Shown here piece after piece: positions 39,134 through 54,062 of a stretch of DNA of 64,000 nucleotides. Under the pieces are notes generated by a model, which was given only the letters and a program-made list of their open reading frames with translations, made no database searches and was not told the origin of the DNA. Source of the DNA: Strongyloides papillosus (Eukaryota > Nematoda > Chromadorea > Rhabditida > Strongyloididae); the NCBI GenBank assembly GCA_005656395.1, contig SRSI01000044.1, positions 1,364,001 to 1,428,000 of the forward strand. Direction: 5' to 3'. The translations under genes and the position numbers were made by a program. Every line of letters starts with the position of its first letter. Within the stretch, counting starts at the first letter, position 1.

Positions 39134-41339
39134 TTCTATAAAAATATAATATTAGTTAACTTTTACTAGTTTAATGATATTGGTATTAAGAAAAAAGCCT
39201 TTAAATATTCCATCTTACTATGCCACGTATAATAAAATATCTGGCCATTACATTTTGTCCACACCCTTCGCTTTAATCATCCTTACGATTTTATAACGGC
39301 ATCTAACTTTATATTTATAAATTTTTACAATAACATATTATATGACCAGATCTTATTTTGTAATAACGTGTACTTTTAAAAAAATTTTTTTATAAATATG
39401 GTTTACTATTTATATAATTATGGCAATAGATAACAGATGTGATATTTTATCTTTTGATGAACAGATATGATTACTAATAGCTTTACCAGATTAATATAAG
39501 CTATACATAAGGATAACGTGACTTATAGAACTTTTATACAAAATGGATCTTAATGAATGCACGTACATAACACTATATTATTTATTAAAACACTCTATCA
39601 ATTTACGTAATTTATTATTTTTTATAAAATATCCTATAAATATATATAAAAGTAAATTACAAAAAAAAGTTTTACTTTAACCACATAGATTAAAATATAT
39701 AAATTAATTTGTTTGTTCGAATAACAATATGTATAGGATATAATACGAAGGAAACTATAAAAAAAACGAAATGTAAAGATAAAAATTTTATAAAGAAGCA
39801 ATAAATTAATAATATATTATGTTATTGGTAATATTACTCCTAAAAATTATGCTTTTTTTCAATAAATATTGAAATAGATAAAACAACAACTTTAGTGTTG
39901 TGAAAAATGTAAAAAGGTCGATATATAACAATTCAGATTTATGGAAGAAAATAGAAAAGGCATCTTTATATAATATATAATAACTATATTGAACAGATGT
40001 CCTAATAAATTCCTTTACTCAACAATCTTTAGTTTTTACCACTTCCTTTTAATACCATAATAACATGTATTCCTCTTTTATAATGATCCTTCAATTATAG
40101 ACAATTGTTGATTTGTAATTCAATGTATCTTTTTTTCAACAAATTTTTCTAATCATTATTTTTTTATTTGTTTATATGACAGTATCATTTTGAAGCTTCA
40201 CATATTATGTATATAAAACAAACATAATATAAACTATTATTATAACATTTTTAAGCATTTGTCTGATTAACTTTATTGAAAAAATTTTCAATGTATTATT
40301 ATAAATTATTATGTGCATCAAATTAATTAATTTTTATTTTATTACACCTTATTGTATACTGTTTTTGAAATGACTTCTAAATTTATATTTTTTATTCCTA
40401 CCATTTCTAAAAAATTTTAAAAAAAGCATTCATGTGTAAAAAAATTTTTTTACTACATTTTTATTTAATTCCTAAGAATACATAGTCATTAAGGAAATTA
40501 TTCTGCATATTCAATTAGATTTTTTTGTAATATTAAAATTTTGCATTAATAAAAGTGTGAAAATTAAATTTTAAACACATTTTTGTACTTTTTATTCCAG
40601 TAATTCTAATCTTTTATATAAATATTTTTTAAATAAAGAGTATAGGATATATTTATTCCAAAAGATTAGATCACTAAACGATTGTGTGTAAGAGGAATGG
40701 CATAAATTAACTTTTTTAGTATTATTTATCTCTCTATTTGACAGCCTCTCCTAAATCTTTTACATAATAAGGGTGACATTTTTTTTCTCCTAATATCATC
40801 AATGGTCTCGGTCATCAAACAAGGGACAAGTAAAATTAGTATTTCTTTTCAAGACCTTAGCGCACTTCCATTTTTCCAAATTTTATATATAACTAGATGC
40901 CTTAATATAATAATGTTTAAACTTCACAATGTATAGTTACTCATAAAACATAAGTGGACCCGCCACAAAAGCCTCGTATTGATATGCATAATTTCATAAT
41001 TTACACACTCCTGCTTTGGTCAAACTGGATATAGAATAATTAATTTTTGTTTTTTATTAAGTTTTATATTTTAACAATATCTAAAAATATTATTCTTAAT
41101 ATATTATATACATTAAAGTAACATAATTTATTAATCCTATTACAAATTCAAAAGTACAACTTTTTTTTATTTTCCTCCCTCAAACTTCATTGTCTCTTCA
41201 TCCTTAAATAATTTTTATTAAGAAGACAAACTTTAAACCAGTATTTATTTATATATTAATTTTAATCAAATTTATATTTCCTTAAAAAGTATCTTATTGT
41301 TAAAATGCTATTTCTAAATCTTATATAATTTTTTTCCAG
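39134..41339. other. Divergent intergenic region between let-268 and let-19
   Basis: About 2.2 kb serving as the upstream region of both genes. The part from 40700 to 41040 is somewhat less AT-rich and may hold let-19 promoter elements, but no named motif is clear. No gene is visible. Confidence 0.55.
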
Positions 41340-41364
41340 ATATTGCGGTTTTTTATAAATTCGA
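41340..41364 (+). promoter_or_regulatory. let-19 5' UTR after a splice acceptor
   Basis: A strong acceptor (TTTTTTTCCAG, AG at 41338-41339) sits 25 nt before the ATG, with no plausible coding exon upstream. A spliced-leader acceptor is the likeliest reading. Confidence 0.45.
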
Positions 41365-44300
41365 ATGACAACAAAAAACCATAAAGATATTTTTGATGAT
41401 TACTCTAATCTCTTTCATAAAGATTCTATTGCAAATGATGTCACACTTGAAGATTGTCACACAAATGTCCTTCCATTAGTAAGATTTATTATATATGTTT
41501 TTTTTAATAAATAAAATGTTAACATTTTTTAGGCAGATATAAGTAAATTAAAATGGAAATGTTTTAGAACTAATAGTAGGAGTACAACAAAATGTAAAGA
41601 GGCAATAAAAGCAGATTTAGTTTTAAAAGCATATAGTTTATGTATATCTGAAAATTATATATGTTTGTGGCGAAGGATACCACCAGATGATTTTGAGAAT
41701 GATTATCCAAAAGGTGAATTCACTCTACGTTCTGCCAAAGAATTATGGGTTTTTTGGTTTGACAAAAAAGAGCCACGTAATTTGGCTTCATATACATGCG
41801 ATCTTGTTGTTAGGGATGAGTATGATGGTGATCACCAAAATCAAATAGATGTCGTTAGGTATGACATTCGATGCCTATTGTTTCGTGCCATTCATAATCT
41901 TATTGAACGTTCATTATTTACAATGGGACAAAAACGGTTTGGGAAATGGTTTGTAGCAACAGGAACAAAGGAGGAGGTGAAGCAAAGTATGCCGCAAAGA
42001 AATTACTCATTAGCATACGGTTTTTCATTTTTTGTTCATGGTGAAATTATGGTTTGCGCAACAATTAATATTCAAAGGCAACCATTAATGTGTAGACTTG
42101 GTTTGTTGGATTATTTCTCAAAAAAAACAGTACCTCTTATATTAGGACCTCATGGTATTAGAGCAACATTAGTGGCGGATCAAATAGAATGTGTCAGGAG
42201 GGAAGTTGTTAATATTTCTACTAAACATAAAAGAGATATTTTGGTTGGTAAACAGTACAAAGAAATTGAGACGATTGCGGAGGAACAGTATAATGATTGG
42301 AGGGGTTTTTATCCTTTACCTGTATATGATTCAGAAGATATCAAATATAGGATTCCAACAGTCTCTGAAATATTGCCTCGTATGACACTAGTTGAAATTG
42401 ATAATTTAAAAATGTTATGGCCAACAGAATATATTGGTATTATAATGGATGAGTATGTTTGTAATGGGGATAGAAAATGTTTTTATGAGAAGGTAGTTGA
42501 TGAGGATCAAGAAGTCGCAACAATTATGGCTAATAGCAAAGAAAATTCTGATTTAAAACCTGATAATACTAATAATCGTGTTATGTTCGATATCGAGCGT
42601 GTAGATTTAGAGTGTTTCTGTCGACATCACAATGAGGATATTGATCAAAACGGTCGTATATTTGAAGATGTGATAATTTCATCAGAATATGCTGTTTTAC
42701 CTGAAAATGATGTTGAAAAACCAATATCAAATATAACATCATTACCAATAACAGAGAATAAAGAGAAGGATGAAAAATTTGAGAATGCTATGTCATTTTT
42801 AATGGAAATTGACAATGAACTTAAGAAGGAGGAATCTAAAAGGATGGAGATTGATGATGATGATGACATTGAGAAATTTCTAAATTTTGATAATTCAATA
42901 AAAGGACCAAACTCAAAATCTCCAGAAAAAAATTCAACAGAATCAAGGAATGAAAAAGTTGATGGTAATGAAAAGAAAGATGGTGATACAAAGATTACCA
43001 AAGATAAAAATGATACTATTGAGGAGGTGAAAGAAACAGTCAAAATTATTGTTCCAAAAAATGTTGAACCAGCCGTCGGTAATAAATGGAGGTATTCTAA
43101 TTATTGTGGGAAAACTGATTGTGTGTGTCCATTATGTTTTAAGCTTGGAAAAATGATGTTAATAAATCCAAGTAAAAAATTTAATAAAAATGATAAAAAT
43201 TCAACATTAAAGGAAGAATTGATGAATGGTGATAAGGAAAAAGAAAATGAACCAAATGTATCAACATCCTATGAAAAGTTGGTTAAACAAAGGTTAGAAG
43301 CACAAACAACTATACCTAAACTTCCGAAGCGTATCCCAGCACCTGAGAAAAGGGTGTTGGAGGGAAAACCAATATATGGAACAGGAAATTTCACTTTACG
43401 TGATCACACCTCCAATTTTCAAACAATGAAAAATGGTGATCCTAAAATATTTGAAGAAATGAAATGTCTTCCAGAATTTAATGCAACTAAAGGAACAACA
43501 TCAAAAGAATTGTTTCCAAAATTTACTCCATTAATAAAAACTAAATTTGAATATTTTCGCAAAAAGAAATATCTCTTAGGGAGGATAAGTCACAAGAAAG
43601 GAAAGAAAAAAATCTATCATACAAATAATATGATGGCTAGACTATGTTTAACACCCCCAACATCTAGGAGAAATCGTTTAATTAATAAGACAAGAAAAAG
43701 GTACCTATTTCCTAAAGAGGATACATTAATGGCTAGAGATGTAACTTTTTACGATAAATCAATACAACATGATACCAATGAGATGTTAAATTCATTTATT
43801 AGTTGTATCTATGATATCAACAATACAAAGAAATATGATTACAAAATTAAAATTTATAAAGATTTTAAAATATCCCCCTCAATGGATTTGAAGGAAAATT
43901 ACTTTGATTTGTTATTTCAACAATTTGATAATAATGATAGTGACATTAGTGGTGATACGATATACAAACGTCAATTATATAAAATTAAAGAAAAATTTCT
44001 GTTGAATAGGGAGGAGTCAATTAGTCTAGATAGTCTAGATCCATTTAAATGGCATTCTGAGGGAAAAGAGACATTTGAATCATATTATAATTTAGGTGAC
44101 AATGAATGTACACTAAATCATGTACCATATTACATAATAATGAATGAATATTTGTACGTTATTGTTGATAGAAAGTTGGAGAGAACAAAAAATGAACCAA
44201 ATAGTATGTTTAGCAATGAGAGACTGTTCCCAATTAGTATTGATAATGATTTAACAAATAATAAGAAATACTTTGTTGGTATAAACAATGAAAATGAACC

Positions 44301-47300
44301 ACAATGTGATGTGGTACAAAAATACTTTGATAATTATCTACTTAATACAAAAGATGAATGTCTTGAATTTAATAATAAACTTAATACATTTGATGCTACT
44401 TACGAAGATAAACTACCGAAAACATCATTTACAAAAGAGTTAGTGGAAGGAATATATAATGGAAATATTATAAATGAGTTATTGGAATCTGAGAATGAGA
44501 AGGAAGAAGATAATAATGTAAATAATCATAATAAAATAGTAGAAATTGAAGATGTCGAGATGGCATCTAATTTCGATGTTGATGAATTTTTAAAAGAGGC
44601 TGGTGACAGTAATTCAATGGAGGTTGATGACTCATTATTTACTACTTCTAATAAAAAACAAAATGAGAGAGATGGAGTGAATTTAAATGAAGTTGAAAAT
44701 AATATAACAAATAGTTCATCAATTGATGAAGATGATGATGTAATAGAAAGTATTTTAAATGATTATAGAGTAAAGTATGATTCAAATCTTGATCACTATA
44801 AGATGATTTATAAGAATTTTATTTGTGAAAAAGATAATATTATTGAGGATATTGATAAAGAGAATAATAGTGAACTGTCAGTTATTTTAGAAAGTATCAA
44901 TAAAGAGATTGGATGCTCATCTTCATCAATTGACTATGATGTAGTAACTAAAAATAAAAAAATCAAAACTAATATTTTAGGAAAAAATATATTTCCTGGA
45001 TATTTGGATGATTTTTGTGAATGGAATAGATTTTTTAGGGATGTTGATTATGATAACATTGTTCCAGAACGTTTACGACCAAAAAAGTACGATTCATTTG
45101 ATTTGTATAGAAATACTAAACATTCATGTTGTGATCCTTTTAAACAAGTATTAGATGAGGAGAAAGGTGTTTATGGGATGCCAGAAAGTTATATAAGAAA
45201 GAATATTCCAAAAGCTTCAGTACTTACAGTTATTAGAAAAATTGTGGAGAACGTTGATATTCAAAGACAAGCTCATGAAAGGTACATTAATCAGCTTGTT
45301 AAAACATCATGGAAAAATATTCCACTATACAGTTATTTTGATTCCAAAAATTTTCCTCCAAAGAAAATACTAACTGATAACTTCAAGAATATCGTTTTTA
45401 TTCAAGAAGAGAAATATATAAGAAATACAAATACATCTAATATACAAGAAATCATTAGTACTGTTAATGGATATAAGAATGATAAAACATGTAGATTAAG
45501 TAAATCATTTGAGATGAGCAAAGTAGACCAACAGTCTAAGAGGAATTTAATTAGACATAGATATGAAAGAATGTTACGTGCCTTTGAAATATCAAATCGT
45601 TTCTGTCCCGTCCGAACAGCCGATGATTCTGATATAACTCATATGATGTTCGATTATGAAACACAACCCTCAACAATGAGTATGCATAATATGTCCCAAC
45701 ACCACCCTCCAAACAATGATTTCTTTAGTCACCAGCAAAATTTTAATATAATGGATGATTTCCATGGAATGGGAAATAATTTTAATATGAATAATTCTCA
45801 ACATAATCAAGGATTTTATAATGATCCAATTAACTATCAAAATAGGCATAGTAATCAATTTTTTAGTAATCAAAGTGGTTATCCAAGTTTACATCCAACT
45901 ATTACACCATTTTTTGATAATTTTATGAATGATAATTTTGATCAAATGTCAAATTACAATAATTTAGGTTCATGGAATCAGATGTCACACTCAAACTTCC
46001 CATCAAGAAATTCTTATCAACAAAATTATCTCCCAAATCAAAATAATGTTTTTGGAGGTAATTCAAATTATGGTAGAAATATACCAACAGCATTAGAGAA
46101 TGATGAAGAACAAACATGTATTATGAAGGAAAATGAAACAATAGAAAAAACAAAGAATTTTAAAAAATCAAATAAAAATAATAAATATTATCATACAACA
46201 TCAGATAAATTTGTTGGGAAAAACTTATTATTAAAATTTAACTTCAGAGAAACAATAGCATCAGAAACAACAAACGCATTAAATCAAAACCAATATTACA
46301 CATTCACCATCAATGATAGATTAGAAGGACCATTTATGAATAATTCATATGACACAATAAATGAAGATAGTACAATTAATGAGAAAAAATATTTTGCCAA
46401 AAAATTTGAATCTCAAATTTGTATAAATAAAAACCTTAAACATATCTTTACTGATGAGATGGGATCTTTCAATGCACTTCAACATATCTTAAATAATTAT
46501 ATTTTTCATAATCTATATGTTGAACCAACTTTTTATAATACAAATTATAAGAATTATACAAAAAAGCATTATATTTCTAAACCTACTATAGAATCTGAAC
46601 AACCAACAATTACTTCAAATGATAAATTATTTGAATTTAATGATCTTACCTATTCAGATAATGGTGCTAAAAGAAGAAAAATTGATTTGAATTTAACAAA
46701 TCAAGAAAATATCCATGATATGGAGGTAAATAGTATTCCATTTTTTATTGAAGAACGTAGTAATGTTGTTAGAAAACAAGTTAATTCATATCAAGGTGGT
46801 TCAATTTTTCAAATATTTCCATGTACAGTTGGATATTCACAGGTTGATTATAGTAATGAAACTTCTAATGATATTGAAAAATGGAGTGAGGAGATGTATA
46901 AAAGAATTAATCAAGAAAAATCATTACTTCCAACAAATATCTCCAATCCATATAATGTTAATATTCGCCACCTCCAATATAGTATACCTCATTATTCAGA
47001 ATCTTACAATGATTTAATCACTAAATATAATAACGCAAAAGAAATTGATAAAAATTATTTTGTATATAGTTATGATCCTGAGACTCTTGAAAATTATAGA
47101 ACCGATGAATTTATAAAAGCTAGGTACTCAAGTTTAAATATTCTATTTGGTAGTAAAAATAATATTAATGAAATTGATGAGGATGGATTTGTTGATGAAT
47201 CTTTATTAGGTGGAATGAATAATTTAGATAACAATGATCAAGAATTAATAAAATCAAACAAATATATAGAACATGATTATTATACATTGATGAATGAAAT

Positions 47301-50300
47301 TGCTTTTAGGATGGTTGAGAAGGGTGATAGTGAAGATTTTAGGAATAAAGTAAATCACCTTTGTAATATGAATAGATCTCCTTCTTTATTAAGTATTGTA
47401 TCATTTTCCGGGTCAGATGATGACAATGAATTTATACCACCATCAAAATATAATCTCAACTTTTCTCAAAACTATTTTACTTACAATTCTTCTAATCAAC
47501 ATAATCCTTTGGATTATAATGATATTGATGAAATTTATGAGGTAAATGATCTTGATAGTAGTTATGAGGATGACTCTAATGACAGTAATAGTGATGGATC
47601 CAATGATTCAACAGACTATGACAACTCACCAATAAATGCTTTTGATGAGGAGATGGAAATAGAAATTGAGAAAGAGTTAAAAGAAACAGAATTCAATAGT
47701 TCACCTAATGATTCGTCTGAAGAATTGGTAGATTCTGACTCTGAATCTGAATCAGAAGTATTTAATAATACCTCAAATGATGATCATTTTATGGTGGAGG
47801 ATTGTGAAAAATGTTTAAAAGACAATTATCAACCATTGGCTGTTTGTAGGCAACTTCAAAATAATTGGTCAGGTGTTAATTTAATAGTACAATCAATTAT
47901 TCCAAGGTATACAAATATAAATGATATTTATCAATTGTGTTTGATTGCTGATTCACAGGAATTATTTGATAACCTTCGTGATTCAATCCTTAAAAAGATT
48001 AAAAAAATTAAAAAAAATAAACTTGCTAGAGAATCACCAGATTATTATAAAATTATGAGAAAAATTAAAGAATTTGGGTACACATTACCATATGAAAGTT
48101 ACATATTATATCGCGAAGGACCAGTTGTCTCCTATTCACATTATCTTATTCACAACGATATTGATAATTGTATACATTTACCTAATTGTGAATGTTGTGA
48201 ATGCCTACAATTACCACCAATACCAAGTTATATTGATTTAGATGATCCAACATCAAAGAATCCATACCTTTTTAATTATAGAAATCCTAAATTTATTAAT
48301 AAAGGATCAACTATATATAATATTTCATCAACATCTAAACGGTACATTCCACCAATGATGTCACATCACACTTTCAATAATTCTCTTCAATTAAATGATA
48401 AATTATCATGTAATATAAAATATATGAATGTTATAAAGTGTTTGAATGATAAAATTGATAGAACAGTAAGAAATAAGAAATATTGTAATAATGGAAAAAT
48501 TATGGGTAAGGAATATCCAGATGCCGCTGCAATTATTGAAGTTGGAAGGGGTACTGCAAATATAAAAGTACTTGATACTTCTAGGCCACCAGATTTCTTG
48601 AGATTAAACGAAAAAGGAAATCCCGTAACGAGGGATGCTTATGAAAGATTGGTAACAAAGAAACAATATCAAAAAATGAAAACTAAAAGATTATCATTAT
48701 TAAAATTTAAATCACCTAAAATATATTTCTTCAAAGGTTATGATTCCAGAAGTCATGAACGTGAAGGGTTATATAATAATATTATATCGTCAAGTGATCG
48801 TCCATTCCAATACCCTGATGTTATTGTAGAGGATAGTGAGAAGGAAGATGAATATGAAGAGTATTATGATTTACCATCAGCTCATTCATATTCAGAAGAA
48901 TGTCCTATTTTAGAAAATCATGCTGATATGTCAAGTAATTCATTAGATTCTTCTAGTTGCAATACATCAGGAATAAATTTACTTAACCCATTAACACCAG
49001 GAAATCCTATGACACCATCCATGAATCCTTTGACACCACAAATGGCAAATCCAATGACACCCGGAACTTCAACACTAGATGGTTCACAAAATATAAATGC
49101 TTTAACACCAAATCCTGGTTCAATTTCAAGTTCTGGACCTCCAAGTAATTATATGAATCCTGGAAGTAATAACTATCCAAATCCAGGTAGTAATAGTTAT
49201 TCAAATCCCGGTAGTAATAGTTACCCAAATCCTGGAAGCAATAGTTATCCAAATCCTGGTAGTAATAGTTATTCTAATCCAGCATCAAATACTTATCCAA
49301 ATCCGGGTAGTAATAGTTCTGTTCTCCAAAGTATTATAAGTCAACCAAATTCTCAGGGAAATCCACAACATTTCTTACCAGGAAATATATCAAGTCCATC
49401 TTCATTCCATGGTAGCGGTCAGATGGGACAAACAATGATGCAAAGTCCAATAATGAATAGTGAAAATCAATTTATGCCTAATTCAGGGAACTATAATTTT
49501 AATAGACAGATGAATCAAAGTTGTTATAATCCAATGAGAGATAACTACAATTCCGGGATGTTCCAAAATATGAATAATCAAAATGTATTTATGGGAAATG
49601 ATAAACATAATGTTAGTTATAATAATGATGGAACAAATGCATTGTACGATCATAATCAGTATAATTCTAATATCAATCAAATGGCAAGTGGTGATAGTAT
49701 GAGTAACATGAGATCAGAGATGAATTCAAATATGAGTCAAATGATCAATTCCCACTACAACAATCCTATGCAGCAATTTAATAATTCAAACAATTTACCT
49801 GATAGAAATTCACAACATTATCCTTTGGAGACTATGAATCACCAGACAAGCGGGAATATCAATCAAGGATACATTAATTCAGGTAGTCATCATATGGTTG
49901 GGGGAAACCAACGTGTAAATTATAATAATCAAATGCCTGATAATCAATATTATAATAAATTGCCAAATATGAATTATGATAATAATAGTCAGAATTTTGT
50001 AAATAATAGAAATTCATATGGTGACGAGAATAATCCAAATGAAGTTTCATACGATTCTACATTTAATAATAGTGTTGGTAATCAACATCATCAAATTCCT
50101 GTCAATCAAGGTAATGAAATGTTTAATGCAAAAAATATCTCCTTCAATCAATCACCTGGAAATAATTATCCAGCAAGTAATAATTATCAAATGAATTACA
50201 ATCAAAATAATTATATGGATTCTGAGAGTAATGCCCAAATGTTTAATAATGATGATCATGAAGGTTCAAGTATGGATGGAGTGTATGATGACTTATTACA

Positions 50301-53300
50301 CCCACATAGTAATAGAGATAATCAACAAACTTTCGATAATTCACCTATGCCTTTGTTACACAATGAAAGTAATATTGCAATTGAACCATTAATCATTGAT
50401 AGTAATACTGAGTATAATTGTTTATATTATAAAATGGAACTTGAAACAATACCACCAGCTTCAACACTTCCTCTTGTTGAGACAGAAAAATTAGCTATAG
50501 ATACAAATCATATTTTACCTATGGAACCAAATAAGAAAGTAGATGTTATTAGAAAAGATATCATCTCACGTCGGGAGATTAAAAAAGATTCAATAGGTAT
50601 TTCATTATTATTACATGATTCAGTTTTTGAGTTACATTATGATATTATTTTCGATGGTTGTCCAATATGTTCATGTAACTCAAACATTATGTCAGATGAT
50701 TATGGTATGTACCTTAGACCACCAGGAATATTAAATAAAAAAGGAGTCACAAAATCTGAATGGAGTGGTTTTTATTTAGCTGGTGATAAAAATAAATGTA
50801 AATGTGGTTTTTCTGCTCTCCGACATAAATTATTTAGTTATAATTCTGGTCTATTTAAAGAAGATGCTGAGGAAGGATCAGGACTTGGTGCTATTTATGA
50901 ACAACATCCAACTAAATATCATACATTTTATAATCAATTAACAGAGTATGACTTATCATTCATTAATTTAATTAGAATACAAAGTTTAAATCGTGAAATG
51001 GGTGCACAGATACATTCTATTGAAAGTATGTTAACAAAATGTAATCCACCATTAACAAACGCAATATCAAATAAATATCTAAGCAAATGCAGCAATTATA
51101 TGTTTTCACAGGTTGATATTAATGAAAAAGAACATGCTATTTATAATTCATTGAAAGCAAGCATTGAAGATGATAATGAATCACATTTATGTATCCCAAA
51201 TAGGAATAGAAAATTGATTGATTATCCATCATTTTTACATCCATGGTCTATACAATTCCCAAATAATGCTAAAGATGCCACTGATGCCGATTGTTTTATT
51301 ATACTAGATAATGTTAGTACATTCTTTAAGACTCTCATACATAGTACTCAATGTTTTGGGCAAGAGGAAAGAAAAGATGTTAAGACATTTACATGGTCAG
51401 AATTTTTTAAAAGTGCAACAAGAAGTTCTAAAGTTCAAGATGAATGTTTACAAGCACCTGAACCAATTCCATCTGTTATATTAGCATCAGAAAAAGATTT
51501 AATATCATCTGCTCCACAAATTGTATGCAATTGGGAAAAATTAGGACTTAGTCCAATTGATCAACCTAAAGATGTTTTATATTTTGTTGTAACACCTGAT
51601 AATGATTTTGTTGTTGAAAAGACAAGACTTTACTTCCATGAACTTTCAAAAATTTACGAAAATTATAAATTAGGAAGGCATATTAAATTATCAAAAGATA
51701 TTGTTGAGGATGGAATATTTAGAGTACCAATAATGATTCCAGATAACTGTAAAATAGAGGGTGATTCAGAACAAAAGTACTATGATCTCTTCAATGAAAT
51801 AATAAGTGACAAAGAATATCTAGATAAAATGAAATCGTATGCTGCATTTATTGAAAAACAAGTATTCCAATTCTTTGAATATAATGATATTTTATTTGAT
51901 AGAAGAGCATATTGGGAGTGTGTTAAACAGGAGTTAAGTGGTATACCAAATATCTCTCATGATCTATCAACAACTACCTCAACTATTTCATTACAAGGTA
52001 TTCAAGATACTACATCAGGAAATTTCCCACCAGGATATTATGATCATTGTAGCCCACCAAATATGAATCGTTCAGGAACAGAATTTGATCAACAAAGACC
52101 AAATTCACCAATAAAAGATGAAGATATGACTGAAATGCCTCATGTAATTGTTATTTACATTATTAATCCATTCAATTTTGGTATAAAAATAAAACAACCT
52201 GAACAACCTAAATTTGCACTTATCTCATTAATGCGTGCATTTAATGTTTTCCTAATGAAACTTAATACAACAAAACGTTTTCGCATTCAATTGGAAGTTA
52301 TCAATTTACAAAGTATAATGGATTATGCCGGATATTTATGTGATAAGAAAAGAAATGAAAGATGGTATGCACCAGATCCTGTATATACAAGAAATAAAAA
52401 CTTCAAATTTAGTGCGTATGAACAATTAAGAAATTTATCATTTGCTGTTTATACACATTCAAGAGTATATAATACTGAAGATGTTAGATATGTTTTAGCT
52501 AAGAGTGTAACAAAGTTTGGATATACAAGTACAGTGTTAGATCATGTTGCTGAGGATATTGAAAGTGGTGATAAAATATTTAAACTTCCATGTAATTTAT
52601 ATCGTCTCTCAACACAAAAACGAAATCCAATACAAATTATTGGAAAATCATTAAAACGTCATATTGAAGATAGTGTTTTATTTGTTAGCTATTGTTTGGT
52701 TGAGGATAAATGGCTTGTTGTAACAGTATCCGATCATCTAGGTTATTTGTTAGACAATTGTCTTATCAATTTACAAGTTACCCATAAAGATAATGAAATT
52801 GTAAAATATAAGAAAGGAAATAGAATACTTGACGCTATCTCACGCCTATGGGTATATATTATGGGAGTCCTAGCATCAGAAACAAGAAATTGGAGAATAG
52901 TTATAGGAAGATTTGGTAGAGTAGGACATACAGAATTAAAAGCATGGATGCATATATTATCAAAATCAAATATAAAAAGATATAATACAAAAATTAAGGA
53001 AGCATGTAATTTATGTGCTGAATCATTAAATTCACAGTCATGTCCTATTATTGTATCAGCTTGTTTTGTATCAATGGAAGCTGAACATAATCTAAGGTTA
53101 TTTAGTAATGCTGTGGCAAAGCATAAAGTAATGATTCCACCGATCTCCTCTAATAGATCATCAAAACAAAAAGTTATTCATTCACCAGATGATGTATCAG
53201 TTACGCATATTCTTGTGTTCCCAACAACAGTAGATCTTTCTATCGATTTAACGCAGGGTAAAGATGGACAAGAGAAGGATGATTTTGAGAATCTAATGTT

Positions 53301-53847
53301 AGATGAAGGTAACGATGAAATTATGGAATTAATGAAAGATGGTTTTGATGATGTTGAAGATGAACTTAAGACAGCAGAACCAGATAATAATCACGAGGAG
53401 AATTTCTTTAATATTGATGCATTTGGTAAGTTAACAATAATAAATTAATAATACTAATTATTTTTAGAAGCTGATGCAAGTAATCAACCAATGGCAATTG
53501 GATACTACATCTCAACAGCACCAACAGGAAAACTGCCAAATTGGTTTTGGAGTCAATGTCCAAAAGCAAAAGATAGGTGTCCAGTTCATCTACGTAACTC
53601 ATTACACATTGTAACATCAAATATCCTTCAATCTGATGAACTAATGCTTAATTTTAAAAATACAGAATCTACTCATCCATTAGATTCAACAGCAACGGAT
53701 GATGTTTTGAGGTATGTACTAAAGACGTATAATGCCTTATCATGGTTAAATGTTGATTGTGTCACAAGTGAAAGAAGAAGCTGTCTACCAATTCATATTC
53801 AAGCGCTGGCTCGCCTTTGCGATGCGGTAGAAACATTTATGTTCTAA
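41365..53847 (+). CDS. let-19: Mediator kinase-module subunit MED13 (LET-19), giant form
   Basis: Exons 41365-41478, 41533-53425 and 53468-53847 (phases 0 and 1; introns 54 and 42 nt) encode 4128 residues. Human MED13 has about 2170 and C. elegans LET-19 about 2860. The N-terminal MED13_N domain is clear: TLEDCHTNVLPLADISKLKW, ELWVFWFDKKE, and FVHGEIMVCATINIQRQP. The C-terminal MED13 domain is also clear (QPMAIGYYIST, LPNWFWSQCP, HPLDS, DVLRYVL, YNALSWL, RRSCLPIH). Between them lie long Asn/Asp/Ser/Lys-rich insertions, a Met/Asn/Gln-rich segment and a tandem NPGSNSYP repeat. MED13 tethers CDK8/cyclin C/MED12 to Mediator and blocks its Pol II contact, in the nucleus. An LTPPT motif (about nt 43648) is a possible phosphodegron. 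The second exon of 11.9 kb is uninterrupted, so this stretch is well assembled. Confidence 0.95.
49156..49320 (+). repeat. 24-bp minisatellite inside let-19 encoding NPGSNSYP
   Basis: About seven imperfect tandem copies of an 8-residue unit N-P-G-S-N-S-Y-P, with N/S/T/A substitutions. Codons vary between copies (CCT, CCA, CCC, CCG), so the repeat is kept at protein level and not freshly duplicated. Confidence 0.9.
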
Positions 53848-53937
53848 CTATTAATTTTATACGGGTTTCAATTCATTATTTTTATTCCGTTTTTCTTACA
53901 AATCTTTTTTTTCATGATGTTCCTATTAATTTGATTA

Positions 53938-53943
53938 AATAAA
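53938..53943 (+). terminator. Candidate let-19 poly(A) signal
   Basis: AATAAA 91 nt after the let-19 stop, in the 215-bp convergent gap with the FICD gene. It is one of several AT-rich matches, so support is modest. Confidence 0.4.
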
Positions 53944-54062
53944 ATTTTTTAAATAATAAAAAAATGGAAATAGTTTATTCTTAAGTTATAAATAAAATGT
54001 TAATATAAAAAGTGTTGAATAATGAAGATTTAACTATTAGAATAATATATTTTATAGTAATT

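Noticed and set aside
42645..43043. Antisense Ser/Phe-rich frame inside let-19
   Set aside because: It is the complement of an Asp/Lys/Glu/Asn-rich coding stretch, with no independent support.
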